From contig JBDKER010000011.1 in assembly GCA_039795165.1 (NCBI GenBank), forward strand, positions 1 to 64,000: a stretch of DNA of 64,000 nt. Reading direction: 5' to 3'. Positions 37,313-46,544 of the stretch are shown here, one piece after another; the first letter of the stretch is position 1, and each line of letters begins with the position of its first letter. The notes under the pieces are model-generated. The model was not told the DNA's origin. It worked only from the letters and a program-made list of their open reading frames with translations, and searched no databases. This stretch comes from V1-33 sp039795165. GTDB taxonomy: Bacteria > Verrucomicrobiota > Verrucomicrobiia > Verrucomicrobiales > V1-33. A program made the translations under genes and the position numbers.

Positions 37313-40300
37313 TTACTGCCGTGCCACCACCCGGTAGAACTTCCGGGGAGCAGACGGATTGACGAACAGGCTGCCGCCCACCGTGCCATTGACCGTGGTC
37401 GAAGTGTCCGTGGCTTCCACCGTCTGGACCGTGGCCCACGATTTCAGATCGGTGGTTTCCTGCACATCATAGACCACCGTCGCGAGCGATGGGAAGGTCA
37501 GGCTGAGCGTGCCATCGGCATTGACCCGCGGCGGAATCGTCGCCGTAGCCGTGCCACCCACCGGACCTGGAGCCGGCGGAGTCGTCACGAGCGCAATACC
37601 GGAGACGTCCTGCACAGCCGGGTGACCGCCATTGCGGAGGATCTTGAGCGGAGCACAGCCACCGCCAGCGTCCTTCGTGGCGAAGACCTCGATGTAGGAA
37701 CCACCGCCATCTTCCCAGAACGTGGCACTGAGCGGATAATCTCCCGCATTCAGGAAGATCCGTCCCACCGTGCTGCTGTCGCCCGTCGGCACGTCCGTAT
37801 AGATCGTACCCGTATCAGTCCGCGGCTTGCCCGGAACTTCATTGAGCCTCCAGTAGCCAAGTGGATTCTTTTCCTGCACAAGCACGTCGTACGGCTTGAT
37901 GCGGGCCGGGTCGGTGCCGTTCTCGTAGTGCGAAAGCACCTGAGCCGCAGTCAGCGCCACCGGATAAATGGCGGCTTCGTCCGCACGGCCACTCCAGCCG
38001 AACGCATTGTCAGCGCGCGATCCAATGTGCAGCCGGCCTGGCAGAGCATCGGGATTGGAAGCCGGCACAAAGTTCGTGACTCCCGTCTGCGATCCAACCT
38101 CCACCCCGTTGACGAAGAGGCGGGCGGTGCCGGTCACCGATTCCCAGGTTCCCACCACGTGGTACCAGGTGTTCGGCTGCGGCGGGATGCCGACCGTGTC
38201 GATCTGGAAGGCTGCTCCGAGGCCGAGGTTCTGATAACCCCGGAAGCTCCAACCCTGCGTTCCTTCCATGTAGATCAGCCATCCCGAACGAGGATCGCCG
38301 AAGTTACCGCTGGAGTACGGACAGGTGAAACCAGGCTGCACCACTCCGGAACCCGGAGCAGACTCGCTCGGATTCACCCAGATTTCCGCTGACCAGTCAG
38401 CGGCAGGATTGAGTGCCGGAGTGTACTTGACCTTGGTCTTGACCGGGTCCGCAGCCTTCACCTCGATGGCCTTGTCCGTGCTGCCGGCAAGGGCTCCTTC
38501 CTGCTGGTAGACGGCCGACGTGTTGCCATCGAAGTTACCGACGGCGCCAATGCTGCCAGAGTTCACAAAGACGTCCCCGCCGCGGCCAATGACCCCAGCA
38601 CCGGTGAGATTCTCCGTCAGTGCGGAGAACCCGTTGTGGCTGCCCCCGACCGTGATCTTCGTGCCGTCGTCGCCCTGGAAACCAATCAGATAGTTTCCAG
38701 CTTCCGGAATGCGCAGCGTGCCCGTCATGCGCATGGCATAGCGGTTGTCATCAATTTCTGTGTTCCGTGGCCATGGCACATCGCCGGGGATCCGGCCCTG
38801 TCCACCGCTCTGCGGATCAAAGAAGTTGATCTGACCCCAGCTCGACGTTGCCGCCACCGCATCGGCAGCCACCGCACGGTCCACGGCCAAATCAGCCCCA
38901 TCAAGGTCGGCCTGCTTCAGATCCATCGGCAGCGTGCTCAGCACGGTCCAGTCGCCCACCATCGAAGGATACGGAATCGGATCCGGGCACTGGGAAACAT
39001 AACCCACCGGACGCCAGTTGGCTGTGTCGCCATCGTTGAGGAAGAAGCCCTTGGCCGCACTGATCTGATACCAGAAGCCGCCGCCGCCTTCCCACGTGGC
39101 ATACTCAAGCTTGTACTTGCCCGGGGTCAGGTTGACCACCGCACGGGTGTTCGTGTCACCAGTTCCGTTCGGGAAGAACAGGATGTTCTGCTGCGCGGAG
39201 TCCACCTGAGACGGACCATTGACCGCCACCCACTTCGGAGGCGCACCGCCTTCCGCCCGCTTGATGCGGAACATGAAGCCGTCATCCCCGCGGATGTTGA
39301 AGGTGTAGTCCGAGGTCTCCGTGATGTCGATGGTGCCATGCGCCACCGAAATGACATTGTTGTCGTCACGCTGCGTGCCGCCATTCACTTCCGTCGAAAG
39401 CGCATCGCCGGGGAACGGACGACCGCCAGGAATCACCCCGTTGTTCGCCCCATTCGTCGATGGATCGTAGAAGTTCAGGTTGGGTTCCTGCGTGTCCACC
39501 ACATTCGTCGGGCTAAGTTCCGGCGTGCGGTCAGCCGACTGATTGACAAGGAAGTCCAGCATCAGGTTGATGTTGTCTGCCGGGAACACACCGTCGTTCA
39601 GGAAGGTGCGCACTCCCCAGCTGTTCGCCGTGCCCAGAGGACCAGGCAGGGTGATCGGCCAGTCGCGGGCCGGAACCAGCGGAGCCACCGGCGCCAGAAT
39701 CTTGGTGTCGTACACCAGATCGCGGCCCGCCTCGTCCTTACCCCGGATCGTGAAGGTGTACTCGCGGCCACCCTGCCATGCGATCGGCGCGCAGATCGTG
39801 GTCACGCTTCCCGTCTTCGTGGTCTGCAGGGCACCGAGCACCGGCTGGCTGCCCGGAACAAAGCTCCACGTGCCGCCTCCAGCAGTCGATTCCGCCGTGA
39901 AGCCTCCATTGCCGCCAGTGAAGTTTTCATCAAGCACGGTGGCCGCTCCCGCCGCCACCTTCACACCGACAATCTGCCAGTCGACCCCCTCAGGTGAGAC
40001 AAACTCATCCCACGCTCCAAGGAAGCGGAATCGCACTGTCGCACCAGCCGGGATTCCCGTGACCGTCGCCACGGAGTCAATAAAGTCACCGTTGGAGAAA
40101 CCAGCCGAGGGCCCGTTGAAAGCCTGCTGGCCATTGAGTACGTGATTCCCTCGGAGGGTCCCTTCGGCATAGCCATTGGCCGTGAAGCTACCAGCTTCGA
40201 CCGTCGTGAAGTCTCCTCCATTGATGCTCACCTGAATGACACCTCCATCCCAAAGATCCGCCCCCTCCTGCTCGAAGTTGTAGCGGTGCTTCAGGGTAAT

Positions 40301-41284
40301 CGTCGCCGACCCTCCCGCAGTCACAGGAATGGCTGGTGTCGTGATCGATCCGTTCAGGACCCCTTCACCACCAGGCACCTGCCAGCCAGCACGCACGCCA
40401 CCGGCCGTCACCGTGAAGCTCGACGGCACCGTCACACTTCCAGGCAACTGATCGGTCACCTCAAAGCAGAACGTGCTCGTGTCCTTCACCTTCGATCCCG
40501 TCAGGAAGGCCAGCGGGAACAACTGCTTCAGTTCTTCCTGATACTTCGCCGCAATCTCGGCGTCAGTCAGCACGGTGTCGTGAATCCGCACCCGCGCAAT
40601 GCTCAAACCGGAATTGAATCCGCCGGGCACACCAGCACTCTGGTTCTGTCCACCAATCAGGATGGCCTGCCCAAGGTGCGTGTTCAGGTTGCCGTGAAAC
40701 TCGCTGTTCCGCAGCACCCCATCGGAGTAAACCCGGGTCGTCCCCGCGCCCGGCTGACCATTCCCGTCATACGTCAGCACCATGTAGTGCCACGCTCCAG
40801 CCGCAGGTGACCCTCCCGGCATGTTCCAGCCAATGTCAGGACCACCACCCCACTGCCCACCAGCTCCCCACGCGGTGTTCGATCCATAGTTGAACGAAAA
40901 GTTCGTTCCGTCCGGCCCACCCCGGTGACCCCAGCCAACGAGGGTCTCTTCATCCGCCACAGCCGGGTTGTAGGCCCAGACTTCCACCGAACGGTTCGGA
41001 TTCTGCCCGCCAATGCTGTCGGGCGCAATCGGCCCCACCAGATAATCGGCATTTCCACCGAGAGTGACGGCCTTCACACCAGCCACAGTCTGCACCGACG
41101 GCTGGCCCACCGAAGTGAAGTCTCCAGGATACGTTCCCACGTTTTCCCACGTGGCCAAAGGCCCCAGCGGAAGCCCGCCAGCGTCAAGTCGTACAATTAC
41201 GCCCGCCCGGGCCGTGACCGCCGCAAGGCAGGGCAATGTCAGCAGCAGATGCCGCATCATCGGAGTTTTTCTGGTTTTGTTCAT
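37313..41284 (-). CDS. Large secreted protein with LamG and PA14-like domains
   Basis: A 1323-residue exported protein. A signal peptide (MMRHLLLTLPCLAAVTARA, about 9-27) is followed by a LamG jelly roll (about 30-260: RSVEVWAYNP, AGAWHYMVLTYDG, LSIARVRIHDTVLTDAEIAA). The centre has two PA14-like regions (SDYTFNIRGDDGFMFRIKRA and AGNYLIGFQGDDGTKITVGG) that often bind sugars. A second LamG (about 950-1140: DWSAEIWVNPSES, NTWYHVVGTWES) follows, and the C terminus ends in an Ig/Fn3-like module (VYDVQETTDLKSWATV ... RKFYRVV) like that of the 19270-22791 protein. Probably a surface or extracellular glycan-binding protein; no catalytic domain is recognised. It is monocistronic with a strong terminator. 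Confidence 0.82.
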   Translation of the reverse strand: MNKTRKTPMMRHLLLTLPCLAAVTARAGVIVRLDAGGLPLGPLATWENVGTYPGDFTSVGQPSVQTVAGVKAVTLGGNADYLVGPIAPDSIGGQNPNRSVEVWAYNPAVADEETLVGWGHRGGPDGTNFSFNYGSNTAWGAGGQWGGGPDIGWNMPGGSPAAGAWHYMVLTYDGNGQPGAGTTRVYSDGVLRNSEFHGNLNTHLGQAILIGGQNQSAGVPGGFNSGLSIARVRIHDTVLTDAEIAAKYQEELKQLFPLAFLTGSKVKDTSTFCFEVTDQLPGSVTVPSSFTVTAGGVRAGWQVPGGEGVLNGSITTPAIPVTAGGSATITLKHRYNFEQEGADLWDGGVIQVSINGGDFTTVEAGSFTANGYAEGTLRGNHVLNGQQAFNGPSAGFSNGDFIDSVATVTGIPAGATVRFRFLGAWDEFVSPEGVDWQIVGVKVAAGAATVLDENFTGGNGGFTAESTAGGGTWSFVPGSQPVLGALQTTKTGSVTTICAPIAWQGGREYTFTIRGKDEAGRDLVYDTKILAPVAPLVPARDWPITLPGPLGTANSWGVRTFLNDGVFPADNINLMLDFLVNQSADRTPELSPTNVVDTQEPNLNFYDPSTNGANNGVIPGGRPFPGDALSTEVNGGTQRDDNNVISVAHGTIDITETSDYTFNIRGDDGFMFRIKRAEGGAPPKWVAVNGPSQVDSAQQNILFFPNGTGDTNTRAVVNLTPGKYKLEYATWEGGGGFWYQISAAKGFFLNDGDTANWRPVGYVSQCPDPIPYPSMVGDWTVLSTLPMDLKQADLDGADLAVDRAVAADAVAATSSWGQINFFDPQSGGQGRIPGDVPWPRNTEIDDNRYAMRMTGTLRIPEAGNYLIGFQGDDGTKITVGGSHNGFSALTENLTGAGVIGRGGDVFVNSGSIGAVGNFDGNTSAVYQQEGALAGSTDKAIEVKAADPVKTKVKYTPALNPAADWSAEIWVNPSESAPGSGVVQPGFTCPYSSGNFGDPRSGWLIYMEGTQGWSFRGYQNLGLGAAFQIDTVGIPPQPNTWYHVVGTWESVTGTARLFVNGVEVGSQTGVTNFVPASNPDALPGRLHIGSRADNAFGWSGRADEAAIYPVALTAAQVLSHYENGTDPARIKPYDVLVQEKNPLGYWRLNEVPGKPRTDTGTIYTDVPTGDSSTVGRIFLNAGDYPLSATFWEDGGGSYIEVFATKDAGGGCAPLKILRNGGHPAVQDVSGIALVTTPPAPGPVGGTATATIPPRVNADGTLSLTFPSLATVVYDVQETTDLKSWATVQTVEATDTSTTVNGTVGGSLFVNPSAPRKFYRVVARQ

Positions 41285-41591
41285 GGTGTCTGGTTCAATT
41301 TGTGGGTTTCGGGAATCGCAGAGTCCTGCGGGAAAAATTAATGTGTGAGCTTAAACGGTGTCCGGCAACGCTTCATTCAGCAGATCTCTCCTCAGTGGAG
41401 ACGGGACCAGACGCCATCCGGTCACCGCTGCCCGCCAATGACGGAAATTCCTCTGTGTATCGCTGAGATTGACCATGAGTGATGAGAAACGCGTTAATCC
41501 GGTACCCCCGGGAACATACACAAGCCCGCCGGATCACGCCCAGTTTATTTCGGGTTGCAAACCCCGACAAAAATCATCCTAGCTGGCATCC
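41285..41591. promoter_or_regulatory. Divergent intergenic region with a possible operator
   Basis: This 307-bp gap lies between two divergently transcribed genes, the LamG/PA14 gene and a GntR-type regulator, and must hold both promoters. No small gene or RNA was recognised. An imperfect inverted repeat, TCGGGTT then GC then AAACCCCGA, at 41550-41567 lies 24 bp before the regulator start and could be an autoregulatory operator; that is position-based inference. No convincing -35/-10 pair could be fixed. Confidence 0.35.
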
Positions 41592-42719
41592 ATGGATTCT
41601 CCCCACCACCGGCTCTCGGCCAGTGAACAGGCTGCCGCACACCTCCGCGCGCTCCTCCGCGATCGGCGCATCACCCGCCAACTCCCGGGCGTCGCCAGTC
41701 TCGCCAGACAACTGAACATCTCCCCAGTCACCATGCGCGTCGCCCTCCGCCAGCTGGAAACGGAAGGCTGGCTTCAGAACACCGGTCCCGGCAAACCCCG
41801 CCTCATCCAAAACCCCGGCCACCCCGACGAGGAATCCGCAAAACGCCAGCTGCGCATCGTCATCCTCCCGGGCGAACGCATCGAGGACGAAGACGGGATC
41901 TTCCAGCAGACCCTCATGCAGCTGCGCAGCCGCCTCGAATCCGCCGGACACATCTGCCGCTTCGCTCCCAGAACCCAATCCCGCCTCCAGCACGACCCGG
42001 AACGCATCCAGCGGCTCGTCGCTTCGACCGAAGCCGACGCATGGATCGTCATCGGCGGAAAAAGAGAGATCCTCACATGGTTCGCCTCCCGCCCAACGCC
42101 CACCCTGGCCCTCGGAGGGGTCTTCGATGACCTCCCCATCGCAGGCACCGCCATGGAAGCGATCACACCGTTCCAGCACGCGGTGGGCCGTCTCACCGAC
42201 CTCGGCCACCGCCGCATCGTCTTCCTCGCCCCCGATTTCCTCCGCGACCCCTCTCTGAGTCCCTACGTGGCAGCCCTCAGCCGACAACTTGCGGCCTGCG
42301 GTATCGCCGCCAGTTCCTACCACCTCCCCTCGTTCCCAGAAAGCCCGGAAGGCGTCCACGGCCTGCTCTCCGCTAATTTTCAACTCACCCCGCCCACCGC
42401 CATCATCGTCACCTACACCACATGGCTCATCGCCGCCCTCTCGTTCATGGCCAGCCGCGGGCTCCTCGCAGGCCGCGACGTCTCCCTCGTCTGCCTCGGG
42501 CGCGATCACTGGATGCCATGGCACCACCCACCCATCGCCCACTTCAGCGGCGATGACTCCCTCATGGTTCAGTTCATCACCCGCTGGGTCCACAGCGTCG
42601 CCCGCGGGCAGCCCGACAACCGCCAGAAACGCTTTCCTCTCGCGTTCGTCGAAGGCGGTTCCATCTCCCCTCCCCGGGCTTGCACTCCCGCTCAGCGCAC
42701 TCCCCATTCTCCCCCATGA
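41592..42719 (+). CDS. GntR-type transcriptional regulator with LacI-like sensor domain
   Basis: A 375-residue regulator. The N-terminal winged helix-turn-helix (about 1-72) is GntR-like: LARQLNISPVTMRVALRQLE is the recognition helix region and GWLQNTGPGKPRLI the wing. The rest (about 85-350) looks like a periplasmic-binding-protein/LacI-type sensor (IVILPGERI, AWIVIGG, PTLALGGVFDDLP, RRIVFLAPDF, SLVCLGRD), the arrangement seen in sugar-responsive regulators such as AraR. The ligand is unknown. Its stop overlaps the hemB start by 4 bp (ATGA), so regulator and hemB are co-transcribed, though a link to heme is not implied by the domain. Confidence 0.85.
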   Translation: MDSPHHRLSASEQAAAHLRALLRDRRITRQLPGVASLARQLNISPVTMRVALRQLETEGWLQNTGPGKPRLIQNPGHPDEESAKRQLRIVILPGERIEDEDGIFQQTLMQLRSRLESAGHICRFAPRTQSRLQHDPERIQRLVASTEADAWIVIGGKREILTWFASRPTPTLALGGVFDDLPIAGTAMEAITPFQHAVGRLTDLGHRRIVFLAPDFLRDPSLSPYVAALSRQLAACGIAASSYHLPSFPESPEGVHGLLSANFQLTPPTAIIVTYTTWLIAALSFMASRGLLAGRDVSLVCLGRDHWMPWHHPPIAHFSGDDSLMVQFITRWVHSVARGQPDNRQKRFPLAFVEGGSISPPRACTPAQRTPHSPP

Positions 42720-43702
42720 ACCTTCCCATCCGCCCCCGCAGAAACCGCCAGTCCCCAGCCATCCGCGGCCTCGTCAGGGAATCCCGGCTCCACCCGGAAC
42801 AGTTCATCTACCCTCTCTTCCTCAGCGGCAACGACTCGAACGAGGAAATCAGTTCCATGCCCGGCTGCCACCGCTGGAGCCTCGCTGGCCTCGTCGCCGA
42901 AGCCGGAGCCGCCTTCGATGAAGGCATCCGCACCGTCGTTCTCTTCCCACGCATCAGCGACAGTCTCAAATCTCCGCGCGCCGAAGAAGCCCTCAACCCG
43001 AATGGCCTCATCCCCCACGCCATCCGCACCCTCAAACACCACCTCCCGGAACTCTGCGTCATCACCGACATCGCCCTCGACCCGTACAGCAGCGACGGCC
43101 ACGACGGCCTCCTCAGCCCAGACGGCCGGATCCTCAACGACGAAACCATCGAGATCCTCTGCGGCCAGGCCCTCACCCACGCCCGCGCCGGTGCCGACTT
43201 CGTCTCCCCCAGCGACATGATGGACGGTCGCGTCGGAGCCATCCGCGCCGCCCTCGACAGCGAAAACTTCTCTTCCACCGGCATCCTCAGCTACACCGCC
43301 AAATACGCCAGCGCCTGCTACGGCCCCTTCCGTGGAGCCCTCGACTCCGCTCCCCGCTCAGGCGACAAGAAAACCTACCAGATGGATCCCGCCAACCGCC
43401 GCGAAGCACTCCGCGAAGCGGCCCTCGATGAAGCTGAAGGAGCCGATATCCTCATGGTCAAACCGGCCGGCCTCTACCTCGACATCATCAGCGACCTCCA
43501 CGCCGCTTCCTCCCTCCCCATCGCCGCCTACCAGGTCAGCGGCGAATACCTCATGATCCGCTCAGCCGCCGCCGCCGGATGGCTCGACGAAACCCGCATG
43601 ATCATGGAATCCCTCACCGCCATCCACCGGGCGGGTGCCAGCCTCATCCTCACCTACTTCGCCCGCACCGCCGCACGCCTCATCAAGACGCACGCATCCT
43701 GA
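42716..43702 (+). CDS. hemB: Porphobilinogen synthase (delta-aminolevulinic acid dehydratase)
   Basis: A 328-residue enzyme that condenses two 5-aminolevulinate molecules to porphobilinogen in tetrapyrrole synthesis. Both active-site lysines are present: SYTAKYASACYGPFR and MVKPAGLYLDII (Schiff-base Lys). Other landmarks are SPSDMMDGRVGAIRAALD and the QMDPANRREALRE segment. The zinc-type Cys triad of some members is replaced: the metal-site region reads DIALDPYSSDGHDG, pointing to the Mg/K-type (Asp-rich) variant. Length is normal. Start overlaps the regulator stop. Confidence 0.96.
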   Translation: MNLPIRPRRNRQSPAIRGLVRESRLHPEQFIYPLFLSGNDSNEEISSMPGCHRWSLAGLVAEAGAAFDEGIRTVVLFPRISDSLKSPRAEEALNPNGLIPHAIRTLKHHLPELCVITDIALDPYSSDGHDGLLSPDGRILNDETIEILCGQALTHARAGADFVSPSDMMDGRVGAIRAALDSENFSSTGILSYTAKYASACYGPFRGALDSAPRSGDKKTYQMDPANRREALREAALDEAEGADILMVKPAGLYLDIISDLHAASSLPIAAYQVSGEYLMIRSAAAAGWLDETRMIMESLTAIHRAGASLILTYFARTAARLIKTHAS

Positions 43703-43741
43703 CCCTCCAGCCCAGCCTCCCACCCCAGCCGCCCTCCACGC

Positions 43742-44056
43742 ATGATCCACCCCGAAGACATCCAAGCCATCGGCTCGGAAATCGCCATCCGCTGGTCGGA
43801 CGGCACCGAGGACTTCTTCCCCATGGAACGCCTCCGCGCCTTCAGCCCCTCCGCGGAAACAGCGGGCGAACGCGACCTCCTCGGCCACCGCATCGGCGGC
43901 GACGACCGCACGGAATACCCCGGCGTCCGCGTCACCGCATGGCAGACCGTCGGTGGCTACGCCCTCGCGTTCGCCTTCAGCGACGGCCACCGCACCGGCA
44001 TCTACAGCTACCAGTACCTCAAGGAAATCGCAGCCGCCCTCGGCCGGAATTCCTGA
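43742..44056 (+). CDS. DUF971 protein (gamma-butyrobetaine hydroxylase N-terminal-like)
   Basis: A 104-residue single-domain protein of the DUF971 type, the small zinc-binding-like fold found at the N terminus of gamma-butyrobetaine hydroxylase and alone in many bacteria. The typical pattern is seen: IRWSDGTEDFFPMERLRAF near the start and ALAFAFSDGHRTGIYSYQYLKEI at the end. The classical Cys/His zinc ligands of the longer homologues are not evident. Lone DUF971 proteins are often near iron-sulfur genes, but here it is between hemB and a PfkB kinase. Role unknown. Confidence 0.85.
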   Translation: MIHPEDIQAIGSEIAIRWSDGTEDFFPMERLRAFSPSAETAGERDLLGHRIGGDDRTEYPGVRVTAWQTVGGYALAFAFSDGHRTGIYSYQYLKEIAAALGRNS

Positions 44057-44071
44057 CGCCATACCCCCACC

Positions 44072-45109
44072 ATGACCCCTTCACCAGATGCCCACCGCTC
44101 GGGCCTCCTCGCCGCCGGAAACTTCATCGTCGATCACGTCAAAATCATCGACTACTACCCACAGGAGGAAATGCTCGCCAGCATCCTCCGCGAAACCCCC
44201 TCCAACGGCGGAGGACCCTACAATATCCTCAAGGACCTCGCCCGATTGCAGTGCGGATTTCCCCTCTCCGCCGCCGGCCTCATCGGTGCCGACACCACCG
44301 GTGACTGGATCGTCAACGACCTCGCCGCCCACCACATCGACACGGCTCAGCTCCACCGCACCTCCAGCGCCAGCACCAGCTACACCGACGCCTTCACCGT
44401 GGCTTCCACAGGCCACCGCACCTTCTTCCATCAGCGCGGAGCCAACGCCCTCCTCAACCCGGATCACTTCCGCTTTCCGGCAGTCACCGCAAAATTCTTC
44501 TACCTCGGCTACTTCATGCTGCTCGACCAACTCGATGCCATCGGGCCAGACGGACGCAGCGGCGCCTCCCACGTCCTCGCCGCAGCCTCGGCAGCCGGCT
44601 GCATCACCGCCGCCGACGTCGTCAGCTGCGAACACCCGGACTTCAGCCGCAGCATCCTCAGCTCTCTCCCATGGGTGGATCACTTCATCCTCAATGAAAT
44701 CGAAGCCGGGAAAATCACGGACACCAACCTCCGCGGACCCAATGGCATTCTCTGGGACGCCACCGCCGCCGCCGCCCTCGCCCTGATCAAGGCAGGCGTC
44801 CGCCGCACCGTCGTCATCCACTTCACCGACGGAGCCGTCTGCGCCGACTCCTCCGGCCGCATCCACCGGGCCGCCTCTCTCCAGCTCCCCGATGGCTGGA
44901 TCAAAGGAGCCACCGGCGCAGGTGATGCCTTCGCAGCCGGCTGGCTCCTCGGACTGCACAACGAACTTCCCATCCCGAACTGCCTAGACTACGCCATCTG
45001 CGCCGCCGCCGCCTGCCTGACCGACCCCACTCCCTCAGGAGGTCTTCTCCCCCTCGCCGACTGCCTCGCCCTCGCCCAATCGTTCGCCCGACGCCCCCTC
45101 CCGGCCTGA
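44072..45109 (+). CDS. PfkB-family carbohydrate kinase
   Basis: A 345-residue ribokinase-like kinase. The N-terminal NGGGPYNILKDLARL block matches the substrate-binding glycine pair and the C-terminal KGATGAGDAFAAGWLLGL is the PfkB signature with the catalytic Asp in GAGD. LNEIEAGKIT is the conserved ATP-side motif. It phosphorylates a sugar or related alcohol; the particular substrate cannot be read from sequence. It follows the DUF971 gene by 15 bp, so probably in the same transcript. The next gene converges with a 2-bp gap. Confidence 0.92.
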   Translation: MTPSPDAHRSGLLAAGNFIVDHVKIIDYYPQEEMLASILRETPSNGGGPYNILKDLARLQCGFPLSAAGLIGADTTGDWIVNDLAAHHIDTAQLHRTSSASTSYTDAFTVASTGHRTFFHQRGANALLNPDHFRFPAVTAKFFYLGYFMLLDQLDAIGPDGRSGASHVLAAASAAGCITAADVVSCEHPDFSRSILSSLPWVDHFILNEIEAGKITDTNLRGPNGILWDATAAAALALIKAGVRRTVVIHFTDGAVCADSSGRIHRAASLQLPDGWIKGATGAGDAFAAGWLLGLHNELPIPNCLDYAICAAAACLTDPTPSGGLLPLADCLALAQSFARRPLPA

Positions 45110-45111
45110 CT

Positions 45112-46443
45112 TCAGCGGAAGTACCGCCGCAGCACGGCCTGCTCATCGGGCAAAAGCACCTCCCCGCGCACAGCTTCCCCAGCACCCTCCGCTGCGGAGC
45201 TGCCCCCCGACTGAAGACCGGCATCTCCCGCCCGCACCTCCGCTTCCCTCACCCGCTCCCCCAAAAGCTGCCTCCCAGCGACGCCTGCGCCCTGCCCCGC
45301 ACCGACCACCTCAATGCGTCCCCGCGGAACGATCCTCGTTCCCTCCCCGGCACCCTCCCCCGGCTCTGCCGCATCCCCACCCCGTCCGGGACCACGCCCC
45401 GGTTGCTCGCCCCCGGCATCCGCACGCCCGCCTCCCTCGCCATCCGCAAGTCCTTCACCTGCACCCTCAAAAGACGAACCACCAGCACTCCCGCGACACT
45501 CTTCCGCAGCCTCACGCAACTGCTCCATGAGTGCCTGCGCCTCGTCCCCACCAAGCCCACTCAAGGCATCTCCATCCATCTCGCTAAGCGACTTCCCAAG
45601 CTCGCCCCCCACCCCCAGCGAACCCGCCAGCACTTCGCGCAGCGCTTCCTCCCGCGACCCGGATTCCGCCGCCCCGCCACCTGCCCCGGCAGCCGCATCG
45701 GCTTGATCAACTACCCCACCCGACCGCAGCGTCTCGGCCAAACGCTCCAGCCGCCCACTCTGCTCCCGCGCCTCGGCCCGGATCGTCCCCAGCAGATGCT
45801 CAGCAGCCTCAAGGGCATCATGACCATACTGCTCACCCCTCCCGCGCGACCCCAACTCTTCCAGCCGCCCGCCAAATGCCTCCAGCACGTCGGGCGCCGC
45901 CACCCCCTCGAGTTCCTCCAGCACCGATCGGATCTCAGCATGCACCAAAGGTTCCCGCCAGCCGCCCACCCCATCCGCTCCGGCCACAGGCACGGAAACC
46001 GACCCCGCCCCTGCCATCAGCAGAACTGACCCCACCACGGGAAGCAGCGCACGCCAATCAAGACGGACGCCCGCATTCTCCACGCCAGCCAGCCCGGGCC
46101 AGCCCACCAACCCAGCCCGCGCCGCACTGAGGGCACCGCTCAACCCAAGCCGATCTTCCAGCCGCACCAGAACTTCCCGCTCTCCCACCCAGCGGGACCG
46201 CGACCGCACCCACGCCCATACCCCAGCCACCAGCACTCCCAGCAACCCCGCCAGCCATTCCCACCACGCTGCCACCATTCCCAGCGACCTCAGCACCAGC
46301 ACCACACCGGAAAACACCAGCGCCACCAGCACCACCGCCGGACAAAACCAGCGCAGCCACCAGCCAAAATTGATGCGCCATGCCTGACGGCGCACCAGCA
46401 TCCCCCACTGCTCCTCCCTGTTTTCCAGAAGCCCTTCAGCCAT
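45112..46443 (-). CDS. Membrane-anchored hypothetical with Gly/Glu-rich low-complexity region
   Basis: A 443-residue protein I do not recognise. It has a cytoplasmic N terminus, two hydrophobic helices (about 33-53 and 60-78: FCPAVVLVALVFSGVVLVL and WWEWLAGLLGVLVAGVWAWV), then a conserved-looking LEDRLGLSGALSAA segment, a third hydrophobic stretch (LLPVVGSVLLMAGAGSV) and an extended helical region. From about 285 it becomes Gly/Glu/Ala-rich. The composition resembles DUF4175-like proteins of this phylum, but I cannot confirm that. It starts on the opposite strand to tsaD with about 100 bp between. Confidence 0.65.
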   Translation of the reverse strand: MAEGLLENREEQWGMLVRRQAWRINFGWWLRWFCPAVVLVALVFSGVVLVLRSLGMVAAWWEWLAGLLGVLVAGVWAWVRSRSRWVGEREVLVRLEDRLGLSGALSAARAGLVGWPGLAGVENAGVRLDWRALLPVVGSVLLMAGAGSVSVPVAGADGVGGWREPLVHAEIRSVLEELEGVAAPDVLEAFGGRLEELGSRGRGEQYGHDALEAAEHLLGTIRAEAREQSGRLERLAETLRSGGVVDQADAAAGAGGGAAESGSREEALREVLAGSLGVGGELGKSLSEMDGDALSGLGGDEAQALMEQLREAAEECRGSAGGSSFEGAGEGLADGEGGGRADAGGEQPGRGPGRGGDAAEPGEGAGEGTRIVPRGRIEVVGAGQGAGVAGRQLLGERVREAEVRAGDAGLQSGGSSAAEGAGEAVRGEVLLPDEQAVLRRYFR

Positions 46444-46544
46444 GCACCGCGTCTAGCGCAGTTCCCGCCACCTGCCAAGCCCCATCAGGGAACCCGGCCT
46501 TGCAGCCCACCCACCCCAGCGGTTTCTTCCCGCCTGCCCCACCC

